Shown here: piece after piece, positions 16,758-25,458 of the stretch
Position numbering within the stretch: the first letter of the stretch is position 1
How the letters are laid out: each line of letters starts with the position of its first letter
Source of the DNA: Bacteroidales bacterium
Lineage (GTDB): Bacteria; Bacteroidota; Bacteroidia; Bacteroidales; ML635J-15
DNA: 35,515 nucleotides
Assembly (NCBI GenBank): GCA_016937855.1
Contig: JAFGVU010000039.1
Coordinates: forward strand, 1 to 35,515
Direction: 5' to 3'
Notes under the pieces: model-generated
Told to the model about the DNA's origin: nothing
Database searches by the model: none
The model's input: the letters and a program-made list of their open reading frames with translations, nothing else
Made by a program: the position numbers and the translations under genes

Positions 16758-18134
16758 TTACTTTGATTTATTATAAGCTATTTTTGGTTCTGCTGCCATT
16801 GCCAAAACCTCAGTTTCTTCAATTATATTTTCTGCTGATGATACATCAATTTCTCCTGATAGAAGTTTTGGGAGGAGGAAGTCTCTGGTTTGCTTTAAAG
16901 ATTCAGATTGCACAAAATTTAATTCCTTTGCCTTCCATATTTCAATGATAACTTTTGAAAAATTTTCAATAATTTCTTTTTTGGGGATAACAAACTTAGG
17001 AACTTGAAGTCCGTCAATTTTTAGCATATTCACAGTAGTACCATTTGAGCATCCGACAATTTGCTCTCTGATAGAAGGTTGCATAATTGTATAATACAAA
17101 AACTGATTTGTAATATTCGATCTCTCCAAAGGCGTTACTTTGTAAATATGGTGAGAAAATATTCCAATATCACCAAAATACGTCGGAGTTATAGCAGGAA
17201 AACCTATAAGTAAATATTTGTGTCCTTGCTCGGTATTAGTAACGATGATATCTCCGGGTTTGATTAAATGTCTTTCTTTATAATCTCCAGAATAAAATTT
17301 TATCCCTTTATATTTGTATCCTCCTCCTTCATAAACGGAATTAAGATTATGCATTGGAATTCCATTTTCAAAATCAGTCAATCCACTACCTTTATAACTT
17401 AACCCTCTAAGAGCTTCTATATGGTTTTTAAATATATCAACTTTCCACCCTTTCGGAATCATTCCCAATTCACTTTCCACCATTTCGCCCCCTGAAGATT
17501 TGTATGGGTTGCCATTTTTATTCGGTTTACCCTGAGCAAAGTCGAAGGGAAAGTCAAAATCAACAAACCATTGCTTAAAAACAGCCTGAGCTATTTCTTC
17601 CAGTGTTTTGTTCATTTGGTTGTTTAATTCTATTTTGTCGTCAAGAGAGGAGAGAATTTCGGCTATGGCGCGTTGGGTGGGGAGGTCGGGGAAACTAAAT
17701 TCTAAAGATTTTAAAGTACTTCCAGAAATCTCTCCAAAAGTAGAACCTGATGATTGAGATTTCAAATACTCAACATTATCTTTTAATAAATAATACACAA
17801 ATTCATTATGTGCTATCTTTTCATCAGTAATCAAACTTTTAAATCCTTGATTTGTGGCTAATTCATTGCTTGCTATTGCTAAATATCCGACAGGAGCTCT
17901 TGAGGTTAGTAAAACAGTATTTTTAGGAAGAATTTTTGCACTCGACTTTTCCAAACCTAAATCTGTAATGTTTCTCTCACCATAACCGATATATTTGGAA
18001 TTGTAATTAGATAAATCTTTAGGAGTTATCCATGATATTGCACCATTCCAATAGCTAGATTCTTTTGTTGATGGAGTTCCACCGCCAACAATTTCAGCAA
18101 TTTCTCCTAATTTATATGTTTTCCAGATGGTCAT
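16758..18134 (-). CDS. hsdS: Type I restriction-modification specificity subunit S
   Basis: Two target-recognition domains are visible. The first starts at the N-terminus (WKTYKLGEIAEIVGGGTPST) and ends with a conserved coiled-coil linker (QRAIAEILSSLDDKIELNNQM). The second begins after ESELGMIPKGWK and ends with the LLPKLLSGEIDV helix. Between them the usual linker is lengthened by FDFAQGKPN, encoded by an inserted palindrome (17530-17549). Two different recognition domains predict a bipartite asymmetric site. The ATG directly abuts the stop of the cyclase-like gene (TAA then ATG), and hsdR follows after 3 bp. Confidence 0.95.
   Translation of the reverse strand: MTIWKTYKLGEIAEIVGGGTPSTKESSYWNGAISWITPKDLSNYNSKYIGYGERNITDLGLEKSSAKILPKNTVLLTSRAPVGYLAIASNELATNQGFKSLITDEKIAHNEFVYYLLKDNVEYLKSQSSGSTFGEISGSTLKSLEFSFPDLPTQRAIAEILSSLDDKIELNNQMNKTLEEIAQAVFKQWFVDFDFPFDFAQGKPNKNGNPYKSSGGEMVESELGMIPKGWKVDIFKNHIEALRGLSYKGSGLTDFENGIPMHNLNSVYEGGGYKYKGIKFYSGDYKERHLIKPGDIIVTNTEQGHKYLLIGFPAITPTYFGDIGIFSHHIYKVTPLERSNITNQFLYYTIMQPSIREQIVGCSNGTTVNMLKIDGLQVPKFVIPKKEIIENFSKVIIEIWKAKELNFVQSESLKQTRDFLLPKLLSGEIDVSSAENIIEETEVLAMAAEPKIAYNKSK
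17530..17549. repeat. In-frame palindromic repeat inside hsdS
   Basis: The sequence CCCTGAGCAAAGTCGAAGGG is a copy of a short dispersed element of the form CCCTGAGC...GTCGAAGGG that I know from many Bacteroidota genomes. On the coding strand it yields FDFAQGKP, which interrupts an otherwise standard HsdS linker between the two recognition domains. Confidence 0.6.
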
Positions 18135-18980
18135 TTATGCTGTTTCAATAATTAGTTTTAATTCGTTGCAATAATTATTGTATTGAGGTTGAATATTTTT
18201 ACATTTTGCCAAGATTAGTGCTTTGTAAAATAATTCTATCGTTTTATTCCAGTGTCTTATACTATTTCCTTTAAAATTAGCTTTAAAACTTTTTAATTGC
18301 TCTATTTCTGAAAAGGTACAGCTTTGAAAATCAACCCAAGACAATTCATATAAGTTAATGGTTTCTCCCTTCTCATTAATTGAAATAGGGAAGAATATTA
18401 TTTCTTGATTCAATTCTTTATTGAGCTGTATATCATATAAATAATCAAAACCTGCATTTTCTTTTATTATTTTCAGATCACTTATTACTTCATCAGAAAT
18501 TATAATTCTCATACCTGATATATTAGTTGTTTCAGAGGTTAAGTATGCTCTTGAAATTCCAGCTCCAATTGGATTAAGATTGTTATTTTTATCTCCATTT
18601 ATCATGGATGATATATCATTAAATCTAATAGACCAATCTTTCACAATTCCACAGCGAATAAAAGGAGTATATTCTTCTTTTTCACTAAATCCAGAATAAA
18701 AAGTAAACGTATTACTGAATATTTGCTTAATTACTTTTAAAAGATTCCCAATTGAATAAGATTCCAAATAAAAGCAATCACTGAATGATTTCATAAAAAC
18801 TTCCTCGTTAGAATGTTTTTTACCTTGATTATTTTCAGTAACATAAGTTAGAAATTGAGTTGCTAAGCTTGAATAAATGCTGTTCAATATATTTGCTTTC
18901 TGGGCAAAGCTTCTATTTGAATCCAGAACAATACTTTTATATCCAAGTACGTCGATAAATGCACAGTATTTAATATCCAT
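18135..18980 (-). CDS. Class III nucleotide-cyclase-like protein
   Basis: The 281-residue protein shows the motif set of the cyclase/GGDEF-like fold. Asp10 lies in CAFIDVLGYKSIV, where the first metal Asp of class III cyclases sits. Asp68 lies in MKSFSDCFYL (second metal position, with Lys64 before it). Later come RCGIVKDW (109-116) and PIGAGISRAYLTSE (137-150), the latter typical of the 'GxAxxxAYxLE' segment in this family. Proteins of this FIDxLGF type are frequent in defence islands, and related cyclases make cyclic nucleotide signals in Pycsar. The gene lies 6 bp after the nitrilase-like gene and abuts hsdS. No dedicated effector gene is adjacent. Cyclase activity is not proven. Confidence 0.6.
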   Translation of the reverse strand: MDIKYCAFIDVLGYKSIVLDSNRSFAQKANILNSIYSSLATQFLTYVTENNQGKKHSNEEVFMKSFSDCFYLESYSIGNLLKVIKQIFSNTFTFYSGFSEKEEYTPFIRCGIVKDWSIRFNDISSMINGDKNNNLNPIGAGISRAYLTSETTNISGMRIIISDEVISDLKIIKENAGFDYLYDIQLNKELNQEIIFFPISINEKGETINLYELSWVDFQSCTFSEIEQLKSFKANFKGNSIRHWNKTIELFYKALILAKCKNIQPQYNNYCNELKLIIETA

Positions 18981-18986
18981 ATTTTC

Positions 18987-19892
18987 TTATTTAAGTTTTT
19001 GTTCTTTTGTTTCTCTTTTAATATAACTTTCCATATATCCAGGAGGCTGAGCTTTAAACTTTGCTTTAGGAGTAGTGTCCTTTGTCCTTGGCTCTTTTTG
19101 TTCTTCATCAATGGCTTTTACAGGTACTTTTAATATTTGAGTTGTAAAAAGTTTGCTTCCTTCGTGCTTATAGATATACCGTTTAGGTTCATCTTCATAA
19201 GGTGAAAATACTAGGCTTCCCCCGTAGTAACCTGTATTGCATATTATTACATTACAAAAAACTAATCTTGAAATGGCTTCAGCTAAAAAATAATATGATT
19301 TTGTATCCATATTATATGATATCACTATCATATGATGAATTTTCCCCTTATAAATCAGAAATCGCTCAATATCAAAAAAGTCTGAGCAAATTGCGACACC
19401 AATTCTTCCGTATATGCCCGCATCAAGAATATACATTTTAGTGCTTTGGTATTCTTTTTTTTCTTTTTTTTCAAAGAAATCTTTTTCCATATAAGAGAAA
19501 AATGTTTTACCAAAATATGTTGAAGAAACACTGCCAGATCTTCCTAATAAAGGCCAGTTTCTTGGAACATGAATTACTGCATTATTTGCTACCTGATTAG
19601 GAATAGGTTCAGAAAAATCTAACCCTGCAATTACAACAGCTCCACATTTTTTAGAAAGATTTGCTAAATCTTTTTCTCTATTCAGAGCAACTGATAATTC
19701 AGGAATAATAATAATGTTAGGTTGTTTCTCGATTGGAGCAGAATTAAAACTAATAAATCCATCTTTTATTTCCTGCCAAACTCGATTTGCTTCAAGAGAA
19801 CTCATCTGTACACCAGCATACTTATTTTCATTCCACGCAATTGAATTATCAAGTGTAGTTTGAATTAATCCTATATTTAAAAAATCATTCAT
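18987..19892 (-). CDS. Carbon-nitrogen hydrolase (nitrilase-like) protein
   Basis: The nitrilase-superfamily catalytic triad is readable: Glu65 (IIIIPELSV), Lys129 (TYFGKTFFS) and Cys169 (VAICSDFFD). The usual strand pattern lies around it, for example GAVVIAGLDF and NVIICNTGYYGGS. The C-terminal 45 residues are Lys/Glu/Pro rich and outside the domain. The superfamily hydrolyses or condenses amides and nitriles. Nitrilase domains are known as C-terminal fusions of certain defence reverse transcriptases (UG1/DRT1 type). Here the gene is separate but overlaps the reverse transcriptase stop by 4 bp (ATGA), so the two products are likely made in fixed ratio and work together. Confidence 0.8.
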   Translation of the reverse strand: MNDFLNIGLIQTTLDNSIAWNENKYAGVQMSSLEANRVWQEIKDGFISFNSAPIEKQPNIIIIPELSVALNREKDLANLSKKCGAVVIAGLDFSEPIPNQVANNAVIHVPRNWPLLGRSGSVSSTYFGKTFFSYMEKDFFEKKEKKEYQSTKMYILDAGIYGRIGVAICSDFFDIERFLIYKGKIHHMIVISYNMDTKSYYFLAEAISRLVFCNVIICNTGYYGGSLVFSPYEDEPKRYIYKHEGSKLFTTQILKVPVKAIDEEQKEPRTKDTTPKAKFKAQPPGYMESYIKRETKEQKLK

Positions 19893-22800
19893 GATAAGTT
19901 TTCTTTGTTTTCAATAAATGGATTATTTGAATTTGAAAGTTGCTCGAAACTTATTGGTATTAGCTGTCTTGGCAAATTATCTTGAACAGAAATCTGATAT
20001 TTCTCCAATATTTCACAGGCTTTAGAACAATAAATTTTCAAGTCCTCCAGACTTCTAATATGCGGTGATTCTTTTAGCGTATCATCGGATGGTATAAATC
20101 CTTTGACTTGATTATCCCCTGATTTTATCCAAAGAAATGTTTCCTTATCCTTATTGCTTAGACAAGCATCAATAATAGCATAGGTATAGGATGAAACACT
20201 AATATCTTTCAATTTACTTTTAATTAAGTTAGGTAATGCAAAATTTTGTTCTTCACTATTCCACATCCATGGCAACCTTGTATTCCTTATGAGCAATGAA
20301 AATAACATAATACCAAGACCAAAAACTACTGAAAGGGTGTTGTCCAAGAACTGCGTCAAAGATTCAGGTGTATATCTTTCATCTGTGATCATTACTTCAC
20401 GATCTCTCATTTTTATAGGATTATCTCTGACAGTACTTTTCCATGTTTCCCAGCTTCTTTTATTTTCAGAATTAAGCCAGACTATTGGCATTAAATAATT
20501 TGAAGGATGAATAGGGTCTTTTAAATCCAAATTGAAAAGATTGAGAAAATCCTTTTTACGTGATGCATCTATTCCTTCAGTTATTTGAATAATAATCTGC
20601 AAGCAGGTCCATTCTGAAATACTTGGATCAAATAAAGAATGGTTATTCTTCTCAATATTGTCATTCAAATTAGAAACCCAATCGTAAATTGACAAGAAAT
20701 TTTTATCCTCAAACTCAATATGGTGTTTGATGTTTTTATGCTTATCTAATATTAAGTTCAAAAGGTCCTTTTTATCATCTTTAGCTAGTATGGATTTTGC
20801 CAAATCAAAAAACCAGCCCTCATTGGAGATATTTGTCAATGCTTTGTTTAAAAGTTCAACATCAATAATACCTTCAAGAAAACTGTAATCGGGAGTAAGT
20901 TTAATAAGGCTAATAGCTGATTCTTGGTTTTTATTGAGTAAACTAATGACAGGCAATAATTTTGTGTTAATATCTACTCTATTGTGCCCTTGAAGCTTGT
21001 TTACAAACCATATAATAAAACTGTTTATATTCTTAATATCTGTTTTTTGAAATAAGCAATATTTTTCAAGTTTTAACTTTGTTAATGACTTATTAATTCT
21101 TTTAACATCTATCTTAATTTCATTATCATTTGCAATCTGGGGAAGAGTAGAAATAACTAACATGAAAATTTGAAACGATATTTGAAAATATTCTTTTGGC
21201 TCTTGACTTTGTTTTTTTAATACCTTTTTAAGAAAGTTCTCTTGATAAACCTCTTCAATGAACTTATAATAACTTGACTTTTCTTCTTCCGAATTAAATT
21301 TTGAATTCAACAAATAGCTTGTTCTATTCAAGATTCGGTCTGCGATTACAGACATTACTAAAGAATACAAGAATGAATTAGATAAACAAGATGAAATACC
21401 ATTTCCTTTTAATTCATCAATTTCATCAATAATTCTTCCAAAAGGAGCATAGCCAGTTTGAGAACAATACTCAATTAATCTCACCCAAAGTCTAACTTTT
21501 TGATGGTTTTCTTTTGCTGCTTTTAAGATTAATTCAAATATATATTTTTTGAGTCTTACACTATCGTCTTCTATTGATTTGAAGATTTTTTTTTCTTCTT
21601 CTTTTATGCCAATAATAAAAGTACAAGCCTCTTTAGCAAATTTAGTTTTGCTTCTAAGCAACTTATTGTCTACTTGATATTTATCTAAATGGATTGCATT
21701 ATTAAATTCAGAGAACAATAGTTCGGAAGTATTTTTTCTTAATTTTTCAATCTCTTTTTTATGCTTATTGGAATAAATACTTAAATCCTTCCTTAATTCA
21801 TAAATTCCTGAATAGTCCTTTCTTTTTCTAGGGATCAAACGAGAAAGCATTGTCGCAGCAAATGAAATTCTTGTATCTTTTCTTAGTTCATGGTCAGGAA
21901 AATCTGTAATTAACAGATGTTCTAAATCAGCTATTAATTGTTTTTCCTCATTTTCAGTTAGTAAATCAAATTCTGTATTGTTAATTGCTGATACTTTTGC
22001 TAATGTTTGAGTCATCAGCGGTGATGGAAATTTTGGATTTAATACTGTCGATTTTTTTGCGGCATTTTTAATTTCTGGGGTATCTTCTCCTATTTTTAAT
22101 TTATTCAAATAGTTTGCAAATTCTGTTGGTTCTGTTTTAGTAATATTAATTACGGCTCCTGTATTAAATTTTTCTAATAATTTTTCATATTCTAAAACCC
22201 ATTCAGAAAGTTGCTCAAAATCGTAGGATAAAAAAACATGATCATCAACAAATCTAAAATGAGCTATATTCTTATCTTTTTGAAGTATTTCATTTACTTT
22301 GCAATCTACCTCTAACAATGCGACATTTGCTAAAAATCCTGCAACAAATAATCCTGTTGGAATACCATCAAAATCATTACTAAAAATTTGAATATCTTTA
22401 AGTTCTTCTGGCTCTTTCCAACCCCTAATGTCCAACCGGAAGTTGAGTAATTCTGAAAGTAATTTTTCAAATTTTACATCAGGTACGTTTCCTAAATAGT
22501 AAGTCTTAATATTTTTAAGAATGACACCGACCTTAGTTTTTGGATAAAATTTCTCTAAATCAATACTTGCCCAATAAAGTTTTTTAAAATTAGCATCCTT
22601 TTCCCAATAATCCTTGGTTAGATATTCTACTTTAAGATGATTATTAGTAAGTTCATTATTCTCAAATGCTATTTTTTCAGCAACTTCTTCAATATTTTCA
22701 TCAATTGCTTTTATAGGATCTTCATTAAACGATTTTGCATTTGCCATAATCCTAGTGGTAAGAGAGATATGTCTTCTGTACAAAGGCCAACTTTGATTCC

Positions 22801-23254
22801 ACTTTCTATAAATATTCCCATGGGAATTTCTGTACCAACCGAATTTAATTACATCTTTATTATTTTCATTTTCATACCAAACACTTATAAATAATCTATT
22901 CCCATAACTCCATGAAGGCATTTGATAATCTAGTTCGGGTCCAATAATATTTACAACAGCCAACCATACAACTTGGTCTCTTACTGCAAATAAGAACGTT
23001 TGCCTTGTCCTTGCTTCTTCTTTTTCTGTATCATACCCCTTTGGAAAAGGTATTGGTTTGATTTTATTTAACTGAAAAGTTCCTTCAAGTATTTCTTCTT
23101 TAATTTTAGATAATTCAGCATTTAGATTAATCTCAAACTCTGCAAGTTCAATCTCATTAAACCAAATATCTCCAATCTGATATGCTCTTTTTGCTTTTTT
23201 CCAAGCCCATAACAAATTTTCCTTTTTTACTATTTTTTCTATTATCTTACTCAT
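19889..23254 (-). CDS. Reverse transcriptase with long C-terminal extension (UG/DRT-like)
   Basis: The polymerase domain occupies about residues 40-420. Motif A is SIDLEKFYP with Asp232. A motif B-like GIPTGLFVAGFLAN follows (298-310), then the catalytic FVDD at 335-338 (motif C). The N-terminal motifs (QTFLFAVRDQVVW, YGNRL) resemble those of 'unknown group' bacterial reverse transcriptases, not group II intron or retron enzymes. No maturase or HNH domain is present. The remaining 700 residues are Lys/Glu/Asn/Leu rich and probably helical, with no recognised domain. At 1121 residues it is about the size of RT-nitrilase fusions, but the nitrilase is a separate downstream gene. It overlaps the primase gene by 8 bp. 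It is AT-rich compared with the flanking hsd genes. A role in phage defence is inferred. Confidence 0.85.
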   Translation of the reverse strand: MSKIIEKIVKKENLLWAWKKAKRAYQIGDIWFNEIELAEFEINLNAELSKIKEEILEGTFQLNKIKPIPFPKGYDTEKEEARTRQTFLFAVRDQVVWLAVVNIIGPELDYQMPSWSYGNRLFISVWYENENNKDVIKFGWYRNSHGNIYRKWNQSWPLYRRHISLTTRIMANAKSFNEDPIKAIDENIEEVAEKIAFENNELTNNHLKVEYLTKDYWEKDANFKKLYWASIDLEKFYPKTKVGVILKNIKTYYLGNVPDVKFEKLLSELLNFRLDIRGWKEPEELKDIQIFSNDFDGIPTGLFVAGFLANVALLEVDCKVNEILQKDKNIAHFRFVDDHVFLSYDFEQLSEWVLEYEKLLEKFNTGAVINITKTEPTEFANYLNKLKIGEDTPEIKNAAKKSTVLNPKFPSPLMTQTLAKVSAINNTEFDLLTENEEKQLIADLEHLLITDFPDHELRKDTRISFAATMLSRLIPRKRKDYSGIYELRKDLSIYSNKHKKEIEKLRKNTSELLFSEFNNAIHLDKYQVDNKLLRSKTKFAKEACTFIIGIKEEEKKIFKSIEDDSVRLKKYIFELILKAAKENHQKVRLWVRLIEYCSQTGYAPFGRIIDEIDELKGNGISSCLSNSFLYSLVMSVIADRILNRTSYLLNSKFNSEEEKSSYYKFIEEVYQENFLKKVLKKQSQEPKEYFQISFQIFMLVISTLPQIANDNEIKIDVKRINKSLTKLKLEKYCLFQKTDIKNINSFIIWFVNKLQGHNRVDINTKLLPVISLLNKNQESAISLIKLTPDYSFLEGIIDVELLNKALTNISNEGWFFDLAKSILAKDDKKDLLNLILDKHKNIKHHIEFEDKNFLSIYDWVSNLNDNIEKNNHSLFDPSISEWTCLQIIIQITEGIDASRKKDFLNLFNLDLKDPIHPSNYLMPIVWLNSENKRSWETWKSTVRDNPIKMRDREVMITDERYTPESLTQFLDNTLSVVFGLGIMLFSLLIRNTRLPWMWNSEEQNFALPNLIKSKLKDISVSSYTYAIIDACLSNKDKETFLWIKSGDNQVKGFIPSDDTLKESPHIRSLEDLKIYCSKACEILEKYQISVQDNLPRQLIPISFEQLSNSNNPFIENKENLS

Positions 23255-24290
23255 TCATATCAGATTGATTAATATAACACTCTGAAATATCCTTATATTT
23301 CTTATCAATTTCTATTTTTATTACTTCTTTACCCACATCAGCCAAATTTTCTTTAACCTTCTTGTAAAACAACAATCCGGCACTATCATTATCAGGCATA
23401 ATAATGGGGACATATTCTTTAAAAAGGAATGAATACTCTTTTTTAAACCCTGAAGCTCCAATTATTCCTACGGCATTATATCCCATAGCAAGTGAAGATA
23501 AGCAATCAGTAACTCCCTCTGTAATTATAACTTTATCGCCAAATTGAAGTTGATTAAAAATCGAAGTATTGTAAATTTCAGTATTTACATCATATAAGTT
23601 TATATATCTAATTTTTGAAGTAGGTGATAAACTACGACCTTGTATATAGTCGATTTGATTCTCAAAGTTAAAAAAAGGGAAAAGAATTGTTTTATCCCAC
23701 CATATTAAACCGTAAAAAAATTCTCCATTTCTATTAATATATTCTCTTGCCACTCCTGACTTTAATAACCTTTCTACACCCCAACTATCAACAAGTTTCC
23801 TGAATAATTCTTTGGCATTAAGTATATACCTAATTTTCTTTTCTTCAACTAGCTTTTCAGGAAGTTTTCTTTGAGTACATAGAAATTCTTTGCCTTCACC
23901 TGTAAGTTTTAAATTATTAATAATCCAACTATATAACTCTGGATCTTTATTATTGATATTTTTTCCTTTCTTGCTACTATTCCTAATTATTGGTGCTTTT
24001 TTAAGCGGTTTAAACGAGCTTCTTGGTATTATCCCAAATTCATTTGCTAACCAAAGACAAGCCTCTGAGAATGACCAGTTATAGTAATTAGATACTAAAT
24101 CAATAACACTACCACCAGCATTACAACCAAAACACTTCCAATAATTCTTTGATGTATTAAATTTGAGACTTGGAGATTTTTCTTCATGGATAAAGCATTT
24201 AGTTGTTTTTTTATTAACGACAATACCTAACCTTGAAGCAACTTCTAGTATGGGCAGTTTGTTTAATATTTCAGGTTCGAAGTTTATCAC
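23247..24290 (-). CDS. DnaG-type primase
   Basis: The protein has a CHC2 zinc-binding domain (Cys32, His35, Cys53, Cys56; KCFIHEE and WKCFGCNAGGS). A linker and a DnaG-type catalytic core follow, with TILFPFFNFENQIDYIQGRS. The TOPRIM motifs are Glu258 (VIITEGVTDCL) and Asp300-x-Asp302 (IIMPDNDSAG). At 347 residues it lacks the C-terminal helicase-binding domain of cellular DnaG. Such short primases occur in phages and mobile elements. Here, however, the gene sits far from the replication module and is fused by overlap (8 bp) to the reverse transcriptase. It might lay primers for that enzyme or act as a sensor of replication. Enzymatic competence is likely from the motifs; the partnership is inferred from context. 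Confidence 0.88.
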   Translation of the reverse strand: MINFEPEILNKLPILEVASRLGIVVNKKTTKCFIHEEKSPSLKFNTSKNYWKCFGCNAGGSVIDLVSNYYNWSFSEACLWLANEFGIIPRSSFKPLKKAPIIRNSSKKGKNINNKDPELYSWIINNLKLTGEGKEFLCTQRKLPEKLVEEKKIRYILNAKELFRKLVDSWGVERLLKSGVAREYINRNGEFFYGLIWWDKTILFPFFNFENQIDYIQGRSLSPTSKIRYINLYDVNTEIYNTSIFNQLQFGDKVIITEGVTDCLSSLAMGYNAVGIIGASGFKKEYSFLFKEYVPIIMPDNDSAGLLFYKKVKENLADVGKEVIKIEIDKKYKDISECYINQSDMNE

Positions 24291-24303
24291 TTTTTTATTT
24301 TTT

Positions 24304-25455
24304 TTAGTGTATTTCCTTCTTTATATACTCCTCCAATTCTTCTTTACTTGGCAATGCCACCATATATTTTTGCACAAATATATTTTGATCTAAACCTGCT
24401 GTTGCATATTGTACCATTGTATTGCCTTTTTCGGTACAAAGCAGAATTCCAATAGGAGGGTTGTCGTCTGGCTGCATTACCTCGTTTTTATAATAATTGA
24501 GATATGCATTTATTTGTCCGGCATGGCTATGCTTAAATTTTTCTGTTTTTAAGTCAATCAACACATGGCATTTCAATATTCGGTGATAGAAAACCAAATC
24601 AATAAAATAGTATTCATCGTCAATCAAAATGCGTTTCTGGCGATCCTCAAAACAAAATCCTTGTCCAAGCTCACGGAGAAAAAGTATTAAATGGTCTATG
24701 ATGGCTTGTTCCAGATTGCTTTCTGTTACCATTGCATGAGAGTTTAATCCAAGAAATTCAATTGCAAATGGCGTGTTAACTATATCTTTGGCTTGCAGCT
24801 TTACGGCTTGATGCTGAACCATTGCCGACAGCTTTTCTTTATCCTTTGATAATCCTATTCTTTCAAAATATAGGCTTTCAATCTGCCTTTTCAGTTCCCT
24901 TATCGACCATACACCTTTGGCACATTCTATTTCATAAAAAGCACGCTTTAATTCATCATCAATTTTAATCAATTCTACAAAATGAGAAAAAGAAAGATGT
25001 TTTAATATTTTATCCGGAGACAGACCGTACTTCTTAACAGGAGTACTAACTTCTTTAATAGTAGCAACAATATCCGATATATGGGGAACTAAATCGTCAG
25101 ACGGTGTCTGACTAATTTGTAATTGTTCAGACGCCGTCTGAACAATTCGTGATTTTTCTAAATATTCAGACACTGTCTGAACAATTTCAGGATAGCATAA
25201 ATAAAACTGTCTATAAATATTCAGATTTGTGAATGAAAAACCTTTTAGCCCATTATCAATTAATTGTTTTTCAAGAGTTCGAATTAATTTGTCACCATAT
25301 TTGGCTTTGTCCTCTCCATGTTGCTCAAATTCAACAATGTAATAACCAAAAAGCCAATTGCGAACTGTCAATGGTGTATTCACTGCTTTTGCCGCTATCG
25401 CCTGCAAATAATTTTGAGTTTCCTGTATTTTACTAACTAAATTATTAAAATCCAT
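24304..25455 (-). CDS. DUF1016 (YhcG-like) PD-(D/E)XK nuclease family protein
   Basis: The N-terminal DUF1016 domain is recognised by TVRNWLFGYYIVEFEQHG, followed by AKYGDKLIRTLEKQL and LNIYRQFYLCYP. The C-terminal nuclease domain reads DDEYYFIDLVFYH, then LIDLKTEKFK with Asp in place of the usual Glu, then GQINAYLNYY. The family is typically found inside type I restriction operons, which is the case here: it starts 3 bp after hsdM. Between the domains the peptide QTxSE/D occurs three times, each encoded by a DNA palindrome (25096-25181), making this linker longer than usual. The function is probably DNA cleavage or auxiliary defence. Confidence 0.85.
   Translation of the reverse strand: MDFNNLVSKIQETQNYLQAIAAKAVNTPLTVRNWLFGYYIVEFEQHGEDKAKYGDKLIRTLEKQLIDNGLKGFSFTNLNIYRQFYLCYPEIVQTVSEYLEKSRIVQTASEQLQISQTPSDDLVPHISDIVATIKEVSTPVKKYGLSPDKILKHLSFSHFVELIKIDDELKRAFYEIECAKGVWSIRELKRQIESLYFERIGLSKDKEKLSAMVQHQAVKLQAKDIVNTPFAIEFLGLNSHAMVTESNLEQAIIDHLILFLRELGQGFCFEDRQKRILIDDEYYFIDLVFYHRILKCHVLIDLKTEKFKHSHAGQINAYLNYYKNEVMQPDDNPPIGILLCTEKGNTMVQYATAGLDQNIFVQKYMVALPSKEELEEYIKKEIH
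25096..25181. repeat. Three palindromes inside the DUF1016 gene
   Basis: The palindromes lie at 25096-25112 (GTCAGAC / GTCTGAC), 25121-25147 (13 paired bases around a central C) and 25165-25181 (TTCAGACA / TGTCTGAA). On the coding strand they give SQTPSD, VQTASE and VQTVSE. The middle one contains GCCGTCTGAA. They look like repeated insertion or duplication of one short palindrome while keeping the reading frame. Confidence 0.7.
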
Positions 25456-25458
25456 TGT

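Noticed and set aside
19889-23254. Group II intron or retron origin of the reverse transcriptase
   Set aside because: No maturase or endonuclease domain, no intron domain V-like RNA, and no retron msr/msd region. The upstream gene overlaps the start.
23247-24290. Primase as part of the element's own replication module
   Set aside because: It is embedded and overlapped with the reverse transcriptase, 6-8 kb from the VapE-like gene and the repeat array, which already provide a replication primase.
25121-25147. Neisseria origin suggested by GCCGTCTGAA
   Set aside because: Only one copy in 35 kb, and base composition, promoters and neighbours are of Bacteroidota type. A single palindrome is not evidence of the donor.
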